Of a stretch of 64,000 bases of DNA, positions 9,157 through 18,090 are shown piece by piece. The first letter of the stretch is position 1; the number at the start of each line of letters is the position of its first letter. The notes below the pieces were generated by a model, which searched no databases, was not told the DNA's origin, and saw only the letters and a program-made list of their open reading frames with translations. The DNA lies in contig NZ_JTFC01000039.1 of the NCBI RefSeq assembly GCF_003991225.1, forward strand, positions 1 to 64,000, given 5' to 3'. This DNA is from Candidatus Kurthia intestinigallinarum (GTDB lineage Bacteria; Bacillota; Bacilli; Bacillales_A; Planococcaceae). The position numbers and the translations under genes are program-made.

Positions 9157-9192
9157 AAAAAAGACTACTCGATCTAATAGTAGTCTTTTTTT
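9157..9192. terminator. bidirectional terminator between mazF and rsbR
   Basis: An AAAAAAGACTACT...AGTAGTCTTTTTTT hairpin with an A-run on one side and a T-run on the other. It ends alr-mazEF transcription before the rsbR operon. Confidence 0.88.
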
Positions 9193-9199
9193 ATGTATA

Positions 9200-9550
9200 C
9201 TAAAATTTAATGAGGCCTAAACTAATTTCCAATGCCGATTCTACTTTTTTCATTAATGGTCCGTCTAATTGTGTTATTTTATCTGTTAGTCGAGACTTAT
9301 CGATTGTTCTAAGTTGTTCTAACAAAATAACCGAATCACGTTCGAAGCCATATTTTTTCGCATCAATTTCGACATGTGTAGGTAGTTTTGCTTTTTGTAT
9401 TTGTGCTGTAATCGCCGCAATAATGACGGTCGGGCTAAATCTGTTTCCAATATCATTTTGAATTATCAACACCGGTCGCGTCCCACCTTGCTCGGAACCG
9501 ACCACTGGTGATAAATCTGCAAAAAAGACATCTCCGCGTTTTACGTTCAC
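9200..9550 (-). CDS. mazF: MazF/EndoA-type mRNA interferase toxin
   Basis: 116-residue toxin nearly identical in layout to B. subtilis EndoA (NdoA). It has [30 protein letters not shown] with the catalytic Arg, and the Thr of AAITAQ. The family cuts single-stranded RNA (EndoA prefers UACAU; the preference here is not known). It follows the antitoxin gene by 27 nt. The alr-antitoxin-toxin-rsbR order is the Bacillales standard. Confidence 0.95.
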   Translation of the reverse strand: MNVKRGDVFFADLSPVVGSEQGGTRPVLIIQNDIGNRFSPTVIIAAITAQIQKAKLPTHVEIDAKKYGFERDSVILLEQLRTIDKSRLTDKITQLDGPLMKKVESALEISLGLIKF

Positions 9551-9577
9551 ATTTTCATCCTCCGTAAACGAGACGCG

Positions 9578-9838
9578 CTACCACATACGGCCAGTTACAT
9601 GCTCCGCTTCGTACTCTACATGCAAACATTCGCTGCATATCGTAAGGTTAATTTGAGACATTTCTTCATATCCCTTAACCATTGCCTCTCGAATATGTTT
9701 TTGTTGTTCCTGACGTGCATTTTTTCGCACATCACTTTCATATGCGTAATGTTGAGCAATCTTTTGTAAAACTGCTTCATACGCTTTTTCCATTTCATAT
9801 TCGGGCAATTGAACTAAATCTAATTGTTTTTGACTCAC
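9578..9838 (-). CDS. mazE: MazE/EndoAI-type antitoxin
   Basis: About 86 residues. The C-terminal MVKGYEEMSQINL and following segment aligns with the toxin-binding tail of B. subtilis EndoAI; the N-terminal part should form the ribbon-helix-helix DNA-binding domain, although the N-terminus is divergent. The start chosen is GTG at 9838, with GGAGG 8 nt upstream; codons further upstream, to 9907, lack a ribosome site. It neutralises MazF and probably represses its own operon. Confidence 0.88.
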   Translation of the reverse strand: MSQKQLDLVQLPEYEMEKAYEAVLQKIAQHYAYESDVRKNARQEQQKHIREAMVKGYEEMSQINLTICSECLHVEYEAEHVTGRMW

Positions 9839-9997
9839 AGCCAGCACCTCCAAAACAAACCTCAATTTATAGTCGTTCTTAAATAAGCTTAACACCAATA
9901 CTACCATCGATTGGTAATCTTGAAAAGGTGTAAAACAAAATAAACGATATAAGTAATATTAGTTTTCTGAATTTTCGTGCCTACTACACCGCCCGAA

Positions 9998-11116
9998 TTA
10001 GGCTTTGTAGACGCGTGGAATTCGGGGTGTTAACATGCATGGAATCTCATAAACAATCGTATTTAGACGGCTTGCCCACTCTTGCATTGTAATTTCATCC
10101 TTGCCTTGTTTACCAATTAAAACAACACGTTCACCAACGCTCATTTTTTTTGGTAATTTAATCATAATTTGGTCCATACAGATGCGTCCGACAATTGGTG
10201 CGCGCATTCCTTGCACTAAAAATTCTTGGTTCGCAAGAGCACGAATAACGCCATCTGCATAGCCAACCGGTATCGTACCAATCCATTCGTCTTCTGTCGC
10301 TTCATACGTGGCGCCATATCCAACTGTGTCCCCTTTGTGCAATTGTTTCACATGCACAAGCTCCGTTTCAAGTGAAAATGCAGGGCATAGGTCATATGGT
10401 AAATGTTCTTCCACATAAGGTGATGGGGATAAGCCATAAAGCGAAATGCCAAAGCGAACCGCATCAAACTGTACATGCTCTTTCACAAGAGATGCAGCAG
10501 TATTTGCCGCATGCACGATACGTGGTTTTTTAGGAAGGGACGCCACAAGCTTTTTAAATGTTGCAAGCTGATGCTCATAAAACGTCGTTTGCTCCTCATC
10601 CGCTGTCGCAAAGTGTGTAAAGATACCATCTACAACGACATTTTCTAGCTGTGCAGCCTCGTATACAGCATGTAACTCTTCAGCTGTGCGCACGCCAATT
10701 CGACCCATTCCACTATCCACTTTCAAATGAATCAATAAAGGTTTTTCAAATTGTGGTGCAAGTGCTGCTACTTGTTCAAGCCACTCTGTCGAAAATACCG
10801 TTAGCGTAATATTATATTTTGCAGCATATGGCGCAAAGTGAACAGGTACTGCTCCTAAAATTAAAATCGGTGCATCCGCAATAAATTGACGTACATGCAG
10901 TGCTTCCTCTGGTGTTGCTACCGCAAGCATTGTTGCACCCGCTTTAAGTGCAACCTCCGCAACACGTATATCACCATGACCGTATGCATTTGCTTTAATA
11001 ACAGCCATAATATGTACGTCCGAATGTAAGTGTTTGCGTAAATTTGAAACATTTGATTGAATCGCTTTTAAATCGATAACGGCCTTTGTAGGTCGAAAAT
11101 TTTGTAGTTCTTCCAT
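9998..11116 (-). CDS. alr: alanine racemase
   Basis: 372 residues. The PLP lysine lies in AVIKANAYGHG (about residue 42); the catalytic tyrosine region is VGYGATYEA; a type III PLP TIM barrel is followed by a C-terminal beta domain (VGRICMDQIMIKLP). It makes D-alanine for peptidoglycan, feeding Ddl and MurF encoded about 6-8 kb away. ATG start with a GAGG-type site. It is transcribed ahead of mazEF from the promoter at 11153-11181. Confidence 0.97.
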   Translation of the reverse strand: MEELQNFRPTKAVIDLKAIQSNVSNLRKHLHSDVHIMAVIKANAYGHGDIRVAEVALKAGATMLAVATPEEALHVRQFIADAPILILGAVPVHFAPYAAKYNITLTVFSTEWLEQVAALAPQFEKPLLIHLKVDSGMGRIGVRTAEELHAVYEAAQLENVVVDGIFTHFATADEEQTTFYEHQLATFKKLVASLPKKPRIVHAANTAASLVKEHVQFDAVRFGISLYGLSPSPYVEEHLPYDLCPAFSLETELVHVKQLHKGDTVGYGATYEATEDEWIGTIPVGYADGVIRALANQEFLVQGMRAPIVGRICMDQIMIKLPKKMSVGERVVLIGKQGKDEITMQEWASRLNTIVYEIPCMLTPRIPRVYKA

Positions 11117-11152
11117 TTTGTCTAACCTCTTCTAATCGTGATTTATTCTAAT

Positions 11153-11181
11153 ATTATGTACCTCTCAACTGATGAGGTCAA
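11153..11181 (-). promoter_or_regulatory. promoter of alr-mazEF
   Basis: The minus strand reads TTGACC, 17 nt, CATAAT, about 37 nt upstream of the alr start. Confidence 0.75.
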
Positions 11182-11281
11182 TCTTTTCAAAGGCTCTTTA
11201 AAAAGACATTATTTTCGATTTAAGGGCGATAATTTTCTTTACCCCTAAATTATAACTTTAAGCCCATTTTCATAAGAAACT

Positions 11282-11638
11282 TTACGCTTTCTCCAAAACG
11301 ACCTGTGCAGCTGCATAGGCCTTTGAATGTGTAATCGATACAAAACCAGGCACTTTCTCACCTTTAAAATAAAGGAGCGGCTGGCCATTTGGTGCCTTTA
11401 AAATTTCAATATCATGCAGTGCACAGTCTTTCCCAAGTCCTGTACCAAGTGCTTTCGAAAAAGCTTCTTTTGCTGAAAAACGCCCCGCTAAAAATTCGAG
11501 CTGACGTGCTGGCTTTAACGTATCATAAATCGCACATTCCTTTGCAGTCAAAACCTTTTTTCGAAAAGCATCGCTGCGCTCATTTATTTTGGCAACACGC
11601 TCAATTTCAATAATATCGAGTCCAATTCCTGTAATCAT
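11282..11638 (-). CDS. acpS: holo-[acyl-carrier-protein] synthase
   Basis: 118 residues, standard AcpS size. It has the metal-binding Asp in GIGLDIIEIERV and the Glu in RFSAKEAFSKALGTG, plus VSITHSKAYA near the C-terminus. It transfers 4'-phosphopantetheine from CoA to apo-ACP. ATG start with AAAGGAT upstream. It is divergent from the rhomboid gene over 70 nt. In B. subtilis a lipoprotein gene (ydcC) lies between acpS and alr; it is absent here. Confidence 0.96.
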   Translation of the reverse strand: MITGIGLDIIEIERVAKINERSDAFRKKVLTAKECAIYDTLKPARQLEFLAGRFSAKEAFSKALGTGLGKDCALHDIEILKAPNGQPLLYFKGEKVPGFVSITHSKAYAAAQVVLEKA

Positions 11639-11708
11639 TTAGCTCATCCTTTCTTTCTTAATCTTGAAACAGGTATAATAATAGTAACTTGGAACGAGAG
11701 GTGACGAT

Positions 11709-12329
11709 ATGTTCAACCGTAACGAAAAACTGTCGGATTATGTAAAATTGTATCCGATGGTCGCATTCCTTATTATCATTAATTTACTTGTTTATCTCGC
11801 TGGTTTAGTGCCATCCATTCGGATTGAAATACTAAATTACGGCGCAGCAGCAAACTGGTTAATTGCAGATGGTGAATATTGGCGCATTATCACGGCCGTC
11901 TTTATTCACGGAGGCTTCTTACATATTTTATCAAATATGTTTTGGCTTTACGTCTTCGGTCCAGAGCTTGAAAAAATTGCTGGTAAACTGCGCTTCTTTA
12001 CCATTTACATGATGTCTGGCATCATCGGCAATGTCGCAACGTACTTTGTTCAAGGACCTGAATATGTGTCCGTTGGTGCAAGTGGCGCCATCTTCGGTAT
12101 TTTAGGTGCCTTTTTAGCACTCGTTTACTATACGCGTAAGATCTTCCCGCAGCTGCGTCAAATGATTGTGCCGCTTGCTGTGATTTCTGTAATCATCACA
12201 TTTTTACAGCCAAATGTAAACGCGACTGCTCACATCGCTGGCTTATTAACAGGTGCCGTTTTTGGCTTTATTAATTTCCATCCAAAAAATATTATAAAGT
12301 GGCGTGAACAGCGCCAGAAACGTTCATAA
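11709..12329 (+). CDS. rhomboid-family intramembrane serine protease
   Basis: 206 residues with about six membrane segments. The catalytic serine is in VGASGAIFG (about residue 126) and the partner histidine in TAHIAGLLTG (about residue 178). Rhomboids cut membrane proteins inside or near the bilayer; the substrate is unknown. It corresponds by position to B. subtilis YdcA. GAGGTGA ribosome site and ATG start. It converges with ydbT on a shared terminator. Confidence 0.92.
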   Translation: MFNRNEKLSDYVKLYPMVAFLIIINLLVYLAGLVPSIRIEILNYGAAANWLIADGEYWRIITAVFIHGGFLHILSNMFWLYVFGPELEKIAGKLRFFTIYMMSGIIGNVATYFVQGPEYVSVGASGAIFGILGAFLALVYYTRKIFPQLRQMIVPLAVISVIITFLQPNVNATAHIAGLLTGAVFGFINFHPKNIIKWREQRQKRS

Positions 12330-12363
12330 AAAAGAGGCTTCCGATTCGGAGGCCTCTTTTTTT
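12328..12363. terminator. bidirectional terminator, rhomboid / ydbT
   Basis: AAAAAAGAGGC...GCCTCTTTTTTT hairpin between two convergent stop codons. Confidence 0.88.
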
Positions 12364-13828
12364 AGTTCATTGGACGATACCAGTTAAAAATCGTCATCAA
12401 CTTGTCTTTCTCAAAAAAACGTAGCGTCGTTTCAGATTCAGCTGTCCCTGCAACAATTGATACATTGATACGGGCTAAATTGCCACGCTCCGCAAAAACA
12501 CTTTGCCCGACACCTAACGCCTGAATGCGGTGCTTCATCACAAAAAAGGTCTCTTTTGAAATACTGCGTGTCACAAGCGTTAGCTGCTTGTCATATAGTG
12601 CAAAGCCTGACGAACGATATTTTAAATACCCTAAAAACATAAGCAACGGTAGCAATATTAGGCTATACAGACCGTAACCATGTGGCACAAAATAGCTTAC
12701 TGCTGCTACCGGAAGAATCGCCCACGCACTTGCGAATAATACGAAGCGCCACCAAGCACGTTTTGGCGCCTTCGTTAGCGTATATTCAAATTGATACCCC
12801 GGGAATAATTCTGCTAACACAGCTAGTCCTTCTCGTTTTTTAATAAGCGGCACGAGTGAAATTTTCGACTCCCCCTCGCCCTCTGTATTGCCAGCGCTCT
12901 CTAGCTGAATCGCCGCAAATCCAAAAAGCTGACGGAAAGGCGTTTCAACAATTTTAATGCCTTGGATACGCGATAACGGTACAGCGACACGCTTTTTCTC
13001 AAGCAATCCCTTTGAAATAAATAAACGATCCCCTTCTCGCTCCACCATAAAATTCGCATGATTTAAATACGTAATAACGACGGAAATGAGCCAAGAAATG
13101 AAAAGTATCACAAATACGATTAATGACACGATTAAAATACCAATTTTCATAAAGTCTTTTAATTCATTAAAAATAAGCTCATACGGAATAATGTCTGATA
13201 ACTGAGACATAATCGCGGCTACTGCTGAAAAAATCACCCCAATCCCACTTGACGTCGTCGCTAAAATAAATAAGTTTTTCGTCGTCATTTTATAGACCGT
13301 TTCACGTGTAACAATTTCTTTCTTTTCAGCAATAACGCCCTCTTTAGCGACTTTTTCTTGTCGTTTTGCACGTTTTGTCGCCGTATCAATCCAGTCTGCC
13401 TGCTCACGAGAAATAGCGGTTAAATCAATACCAGAATCTTCACTACCTGCTGTCTCAATCGACACTTTTACAAGCCCAAACGGACGGTGAAAAATTCCTT
13501 CCTTAAAATTTACACTTTGAATTCGCTCAAACGGCGCATACTGATGCTTTTTAACAAATAAACCTTTCTCCACATGCAGCTCATCATTTTCAACCCAGTA
13601 CACATGCTTTCGCCATGATAGCCATACGAACACAAATAAAATGCATAGTAAAAAGAATACAACGAACAGCCCTAATAAAGTCCACTTAAAATTGGGGTCT
13701 GCCGGATTCCATGGAATGTTTTTAATATTTAAGATAAAGATAATCGCAAAGCCCGCAACGGTTTCTTTCACGATTTTTAAAAGTTTTAATAAAATCGTAA
13801 TCGGATGAAGATGCTGTTTCTCATACAT
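12362..13828 (-). CDS. YdbT-like membrane protein with bacterial PH domains
   Basis: 488 residues with several membrane segments (about 27-70, 183-205, 230-255 and 360-405) and three repeats of the bPH2/DUF304 fold (for example YAPFERIQSVNFKEGIFHRPFGLVKVSI and VPLSRIQGIKIVETPFRQLFG). It matches the B. subtilis YdbT type; this pair is reported to affect resistance to bacterial amylocyclicin-like peptides, which I recall but cannot check. It overlaps ydbS by 8 nt, so the two are coupled. Confidence 0.85.
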   Translation of the reverse strand: MYEKQHLHPITILLKLLKIVKETVAGFAIIFILNIKNIPWNPADPNFKWTLLGLFVVFFLLCILFVFVWLSWRKHVYWVENDELHVEKGLFVKKHQYAPFERIQSVNFKEGIFHRPFGLVKVSIETAGSEDSGIDLTAISREQADWIDTATKRAKRQEKVAKEGVIAEKKEIVTRETVYKMTTKNLFILATTSSGIGVIFSAVAAIMSQLSDIIPYELIFNELKDFMKIGILIVSLIVFVILFISWLISVVITYLNHANFMVEREGDRLFISKGLLEKKRVAVPLSRIQGIKIVETPFRQLFGFAAIQLESAGNTEGEGESKISLVPLIKKREGLAVLAELFPGYQFEYTLTKAPKRAWWRFVLFASAWAILPVAAVSYFVPHGYGLYSLILLPLLMFLGYLKYRSSGFALYDKQLTLVTRSISKETFFVMKHRIQALGVGQSVFAERGNLARINVSIVAGTAESETTLRFFEKDKLMTIFNWYRPMN

Positions 13829-14306
13829 CGTCTTCAGCCACCCTTGCTAATGCGGAAATTTTCGAGCGCAGTGCATCCGCCTCTTCTTCCGTTAGCGCCG
13901 GAATGGTATGAACGGTTGCCGCTGTCGAAATCGAGATTTCTGCCAGATGATATTTTTTTAAAATCGGTCCCTGCGTTGTATTGACATGTTGTACACGCAC
14001 CATTGGCACGAGCACGCGTTCAATAATAAATAAACCATATTTCAGTTCAATTTCTTCTTCTCGTACCTCATAGCGCCAATGACGCCATTTTATTTTCGGA
14101 AAAATAAAGATTGCTGTAGCCATTTCGATGACTGCTAACGCGATAATAATGATATAAATCCATGAGTACCAATCAAAAAAATACGTTAGCACGCCAATAA
14201 GCGCCAAAATGAGCCATACAATGACGGTTTGAATGACACCATGAATACGCCATACCGTAAGTCCTTTTTTAGAAATCTGTTGCTGTGGTTCCTGCAAAAT
14301 CTTCAC
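13821..14306 (-). CDS. YdbS-like membrane protein with one PH domain
   Basis: 161 residues. Two membrane segments (about 28-70) are followed by a bPH2 domain (LVPMVRVQHVNTTQGPILKKY). It forms a two-gene unit with ydbT, downstream of cshA and its terminator. Function is unknown beyond the family level. Confidence 0.85.
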   Translation of the reverse strand: MKILQEPQQQISKKGLTVWRIHGVIQTVIVWLILALIGVLTYFFDWYSWIYIIIIALAVIEMATAIFIFPKIKWRHWRYEVREEEIELKYGLFIIERVLVPMVRVQHVNTTQGPILKKYHLAEISISTAATVHTIPALTEEEADALRSKISALARVAEDDV

Positions 14307-14355
14307 CCTTTCTTCGTTAGTCCTCTAAGTTTCTCATACATTACACGCGAGCACA

Positions 14356-14394
14356 AAAAAAGAGAGGTCAGGGATAATCCCTGGCCTCTCTTGA
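14356..14394 (-). terminator. terminator of cshA
   Basis: On the minus strand AGAGAGGCCAGGG...CCCTGACCTCTCT is followed by T7. Confidence 0.88.
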
Positions 14395-14405
14395 AATTTG
14401 CGTTA

Positions 14406-15944
14406 TTAGCCTTCGTTGTTGTGACGACGAGGACGACGATCTCCGCCTTCGCGACGACGACGGTCTCCGCCGCCACCATTGCCACGACGTTCTCCACCGC
14501 GTTCTCCGCCATCACGACGACGACGATCTCCGCCATTGCTACGATTACGGTTGCCACCGCGGAAGTTACGGTTACCACCGCGACCGCCACCGTTACCACG
14601 GCCACCGCCACCGCCACGACGCATTGGAAGTGGACGTTCTTCAGAAATTTTGATTGGTGTATCATCTGGCTCTTTTGTTAATGATTTAAGAGCAGCTGCA
14701 ACTAAATCAATTGCATCTGTATCTTTTAATAACTCTTCAGCCATTGCACGGTAAGTGCTTAAATGATTTTTCTCAACGATTTCTTTTAATTGTTGAACTG
14801 CAACTTCTTGTTGACCAACTAAAGCTTCATCAGCTGTTGGTGGTTTAAGAGGTGTCATACGTTTTTTCGTAGTTTCTTCTACAATACGTAAGTAGCTCAT
14901 TTCACGTGGTGTTACGAATGTTACAGCAACACCTGATTTACCAGCACGACCAGTACGACCGATACGGTGAACGTATGATTCTGGATCTTGTGGAATATCG
15001 AAGTTGTAAACGTGTGTTACGCCTGAGATATCAAGACCACGAGCAGCTACGTCTGTTGCTACTAATACATCAATTTTGTTTTCTTTGAATTGACGTAATA
15101 CAGAAAGACGTTTCGCTTGAGAAAGGTCACCGTGGATACCTTCAGCAATGTAACCGCGGATGCTAAGTGCATGTGATAATTCATCAACACGGCGTTTAGT
15201 ACGACCGAATACGATTGCAAGTTCTGGTTTTTGAACGTTTAATAAACGAGATAAGATATCGAATTTTTCACGTTCTTGAGATTTCACGAAGAATTGTTCG
15301 ATGTTATCTACTGTTAATTCTTTCGCTTTGATTTTTACGCTTTCAGGCTCTGTCATGAATGTATCTGCAATTTTACGGATTGCTGGAGGCATTGTAGCAG
15401 AGAATAAAAGTGTTTGGCGTTCAGATGGTACGTTTTCTAAGATTGCATTGATATCTTCAATGAATCCCATGTTTAACATTTCATCTGCTTCGTCTAAAAC
15501 TAATGTTTTAACGTTTTCTAATTTTAACGTACGGCGTTTAATGTGGTCTAAAATACGACCAGGTGTACCTACGATAATTTGTGGTTTGTTTTTAAGTGCG
15601 CGGATTTGGCGGCTAATATCTTGACCACCGTACACTGAAAGAATCTTAGAACGTTTACCGTAACCAATTTTGTGTAGCTCTTCAGAACATTGAATGGCTA
15701 ATTCACGAGTTGGTGCGATTACTAGTGCTTGGATTGTTGGTTCTTTAGGATCTACCTTTTCAATTAATGGAACACCGAAAGCAACTGTTTTACCAGTACC
15801 TGTTTGTGCTTGACCGATAATGTCATGGCCTTCAACAGCTAGAGGAATAGTACCTGCTTGGATTGGTGTTGCTTCTTCAAATCCCATACGTTCTAGGGAT
15901 TTTAATGTAGATTCGCTAATATTTAATTCTGAAAAATTTGTCAA
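14406..15944 (-). CDS. cshA: DEAD-box RNA helicase CshA
   Basis: About 512 residues. The helicase core shows all motifs: Q motif (TPIQ), [31 protein letters not shown] and HRIGRTGR. A glycine/arginine-rich tail (about 440-512) has many RGG and DRRRR units. CshA unwinds RNA and works with the degradosome and ribosome assembly, mainly in the cold. The start chosen is TTG at 15944, 9 nt after AAGGAG; the in-frame ATG at 15953 touches the ribosome site. A leader of about 280 nt precedes it. Confidence 0.95.
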   Translation of the reverse strand: MTNFSELNISESTLKSLERMGFEEATPIQAGTIPLAVEGHDIIGQAQTGTGKTVAFGVPLIEKVDPKEPTIQALVIAPTRELAIQCSEELHKIGYGKRSKILSVYGGQDISRQIRALKNKPQIIVGTPGRILDHIKRRTLKLENVKTLVLDEADEMLNMGFIEDINAILENVPSERQTLLFSATMPPAIRKIADTFMTEPESVKIKAKELTVDNIEQFFVKSQEREKFDILSRLLNVQKPELAIVFGRTKRRVDELSHALSIRGYIAEGIHGDLSQAKRLSVLRQFKENKIDVLVATDVAARGLDISGVTHVYNFDIPQDPESYVHRIGRTGRAGKSGVAVTFVTPREMSYLRIVEETTKKRMTPLKPPTADEALVGQQEVAVQQLKEIVEKNHLSTYRAMAEELLKDTDAIDLVAAALKSLTKEPDDTPIKISEERPLPMRRGGGGGRGNGGGRGGNRNFRGGNRNRSNGGDRRRRDGGERGGERRGNGGGGDRRRREGGDRRPRRHNNEG

Positions 15945-16162
15945 ACTTCTCATTCTCCTTTTAGTTAAGTGTGCAGTTGACAAATGGTTACATTTTCAGA
16001 TGAAAATAGGGCAAATCGAGCCTCATGTCTAGGATGTTCATATCCTGAACGCTTATACCTTCGTTAAAATACGAAGTATGTTTATATAAAGTAAAGCCCG
16101 GACTTTGCCGAGCGGTTTAATTTCGAAGTTATAAAACCTCAACATCATTGACCGTTAATGTT

Positions 16163-16200
16163 CAAAAAAAAGTACTCCCCATATCAAATGACCGGAGAGT
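16163..16200 (-). terminator. terminator-like hairpin in the cshA leader
   Basis: On the minus strand ACTCTCC, a 13-nt loop and GGGGAGT form a 7-bp stem, followed by AC and eight T residues. It begins about 25 nt after the predicted start of transcription and lies more than 200 nt before the cshA start codon, so it would end transcription early (attenuation). Confidence 0.6.
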
Positions 16201-16230
16201 CTCATACAAAATGTATCCATTGCTTTAAAT

Positions 16231-16259
16231 ATTCTAACATGCGGTTTGTCACTATGCAA
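16231..16259 (-). promoter_or_regulatory. promoter of cshA
   Basis: The minus strand reads TTGCAT, 17 nt, TAGAAT. It predicts transcription from about 16224 and a 5' leader of about 280 nt. Confidence 0.7.
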
Positions 16260-16260
16260 C

Positions 16261-16575
16261 GAATAACAACCGATTGAAATTTTCTGAAAATTAATCTTTG
16301 TCCATAAAAGCGCTATCATTTTATGCTACTTTAAAGAAAACAATGCCCACCTATGAAATGCAGTGGGTATTCTTTTAACTACTAGAAGTAAAGTGCGATA
16401 GAACGCGCCTTTCATCAATTTTTACCTTTTCAAATACTACTAAAAACTAGCAATATTAACCGAGAAGAAAAGTGTGTTTTTTAGCCTATTAAAAAAAACG
16501 ATCCTTGAAAATAGTCTTTTTCTTCATGTCTTATCTCATATCAAAAATTTATTGTTTTTCGCTAAAATCGCCATC
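16261..16575. other. gene-free stretch between the cshA promoter and repeat copy A
   Basis: AT-rich, with no convincing reading frame. It holds one hairpin (ATGCCCAC at 16343-16350 with GTGGGTAT at 16363-16370) followed by TCTTTT, which could be an orphan terminator on the plus strand. Nothing else was recognised. Confidence 0.5.
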
Positions 16576-16715
16576 AAAAAAGAGGCTGGGACATACGTAT
16601 AAAAACAACCGTTCATATGAGCATAAGAAAAGCCGGAATCGCGCTGTAGCGCGGTTCCGGCTTTTCATTGCGAACGCTAAAAAGAAAAATGACGTGTTTT
16701 GTCCCAGCCTCTTTT
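16576..16715. repeat. ~140-bp nested-palindrome repeat, copy A
   Basis: Outer arms AAAAGAGGCTGGGACA (left) and TGTCCCAGCCTCTTTT (right) enclose an inner hairpin (16628-16665) with AAAAGCCGG and CCGGCTTTT ends and a GCGC core. Next to it is GCGAACGCTAAAA. The right end is 4 nt from the murF stop, so the element supplies the murF terminator. It belongs to a family with copies at 33598, 35010, 46635 and 62205. Confidence 0.9.
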
Positions 16716-16719
16716 CATA

Positions 16720-18075
16720 CTATTTCACAAATGCTTGTAAAATGTTTTCAAGCGCCATGCCACGAGATCCTTTTAATAATACTAAAGAATCCGCTGATGC
16801 ATGCTGTGCAATATGTTCAATAATCGGTGCATAATCTTCTGCACTCCATAACACATCTGCTTGGTCTTTAATCTTATTATAAAGCGCCTCCATGCGTGGT
16901 CCATATAGACACACATGCTGAATCGCGTCTAAGTTTAAATCGTCGGCAATGTTTTCATGATATTCACGCTCTAATGTACCAAGCTCTAGCATATCGCCTA
17001 GCACGACCCATTTGTCGCTGCGCATTGTCGCATGCTCAACGAAGTTAAGCGCGGCACGTACAGAAGTCGGTGCCGCATTATAGGCATCGTTAATGAATAA
17101 AATATCTTTTTTGCCTTCAACAAGTTGCATACGCATATTTGTCAGCTCGACGCCTTTTAATGATTCACGAATTTGGTCATTCGTTAAACCAATATCTTGT
17201 GCAATTAAAATCGCAATCAACGTATTTTTCACTTGGTGACGACCTAGTACAGAAATAAAGAAGTTGTCCTCTAATAAACCATGCACATCAAAGTGACTAC
17301 CCTTTTCATCCTCTGTAATATTTGCCGCATATAAATCATCGGTGTCGGCTAAGCCAAATGAAATCGCATGGATATTCTCTGCTGCGACAAGTGGACGTAA
17401 TAATGGCTCGTCACCATCATAGAAGAATTTGCCGTCTGCTTGTAGACCTTGTACGATTTCAAATTTCGCTTTTGCGATACCCTCACGAGAACCGAGCGCT
17501 TCCATATGTGCCTCACCAATATTTGTGATGACCGCATAATGTGGCTCCGCTAATTTTGTTAGTAACTCGATTTGGTGGAATCCATCCATCCCCATTTCAA
17601 GTACCGCAAATTGCGTATCCTCATCTAAGCCAAGTAATGTCAGTGGTAAGCCTAGTTGGTTATTATAGTTACCTTCTGTTTTTTGTACTTTATAGTAAGG
17701 CGCTAATGTGCCCGCAATTAAATCTTTTGTTGATGTTTTACCATTTGAACCCGTTACCGCGATAAATGTCGCGTTGTGCTCACTGCGATACGCGCGTGCC
17801 ATTTGTTGAAGGGCTTCCTCTGAATCTTCAACGAAAAGAAGTGGTACATCTTGCGGTGGATTTGGCTCATCCTTTTGCCAAAATGCAGCTGCTGCACCTT
17901 GTTCAAAAGCTTGCGCTACATATTTATGACCATTCACGTTTTCACCACGGAATGGAATGAATAAATCACCTGGCTCTAGCGTACGTGTATTAATGGATAC
18001 ACCGGTTACAACGGCTTCCTCAAATGTTTGAGCGATGCCAAGCCATGCTGCGATTTCATTAATCGTCTTTTTCAT
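16720..18075 (-). CDS. murF: UDP-MurNAc-tripeptide--D-alanyl-D-alanine ligase
   Basis: 451 residues with Mur-ligase architecture: an N-terminal UDP-binding domain, central ATPase (P-loop AVTGSNGKTSTKDL, about 108-121; NNQLGLPLTLL; EMGMDGF) and a C-terminal domain (INDAYNAAPTSVRAAL). It adds D-Ala-D-Ala to the UDP-MurNAc-tripeptide in the cytoplasm. It lies 15 nt downstream of ddl, which makes its substrate. ATG start with a GAGGA-type site. Confidence 0.97.
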   Translation of the reverse strand: MKKTINEIAAWLGIAQTFEEAVVTGVSINTRTLEPGDLFIPFRGENVNGHKYVAQAFEQGAAAAFWQKDEPNPPQDVPLLFVEDSEEALQQMARAYRSEHNATFIAVTGSNGKTSTKDLIAGTLAPYYKVQKTEGNYNNQLGLPLTLLGLDEDTQFAVLEMGMDGFHQIELLTKLAEPHYAVITNIGEAHMEALGSREGIAKAKFEIVQGLQADGKFFYDGDEPLLRPLVAAENIHAISFGLADTDDLYAANITEDEKGSHFDVHGLLEDNFFISVLGRHQVKNTLIAILIAQDIGLTNDQIRESLKGVELTNMRMQLVEGKKDILFINDAYNAAPTSVRAALNFVEHATMRSDKWVVLGDMLELGTLEREYHENIADDLNLDAIQHVCLYGPRMEALYNKIKDQADVLWSAEDYAPIIEHIAQHASADSLVLLKGSRGMALENILQAFVK

Positions 18076-18090
18076 GTTTGAGGACTCCTC

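Noticed and set aside
14229-14681. Long plus-strand frame with Thr/Ala-rich low-complexity product opposite cshA
   Set aside because: It is the antisense of the RGG-repeat tail of cshA; repeats keep many frames open. No ribosome site.
16505-16834. Plus-strand frame of 109 codons overlapping repeat copy A and the murF end
   Set aside because: It runs through the repeat and antisense to murF; composition is that of the repeat arms. No suitable ribosome site.
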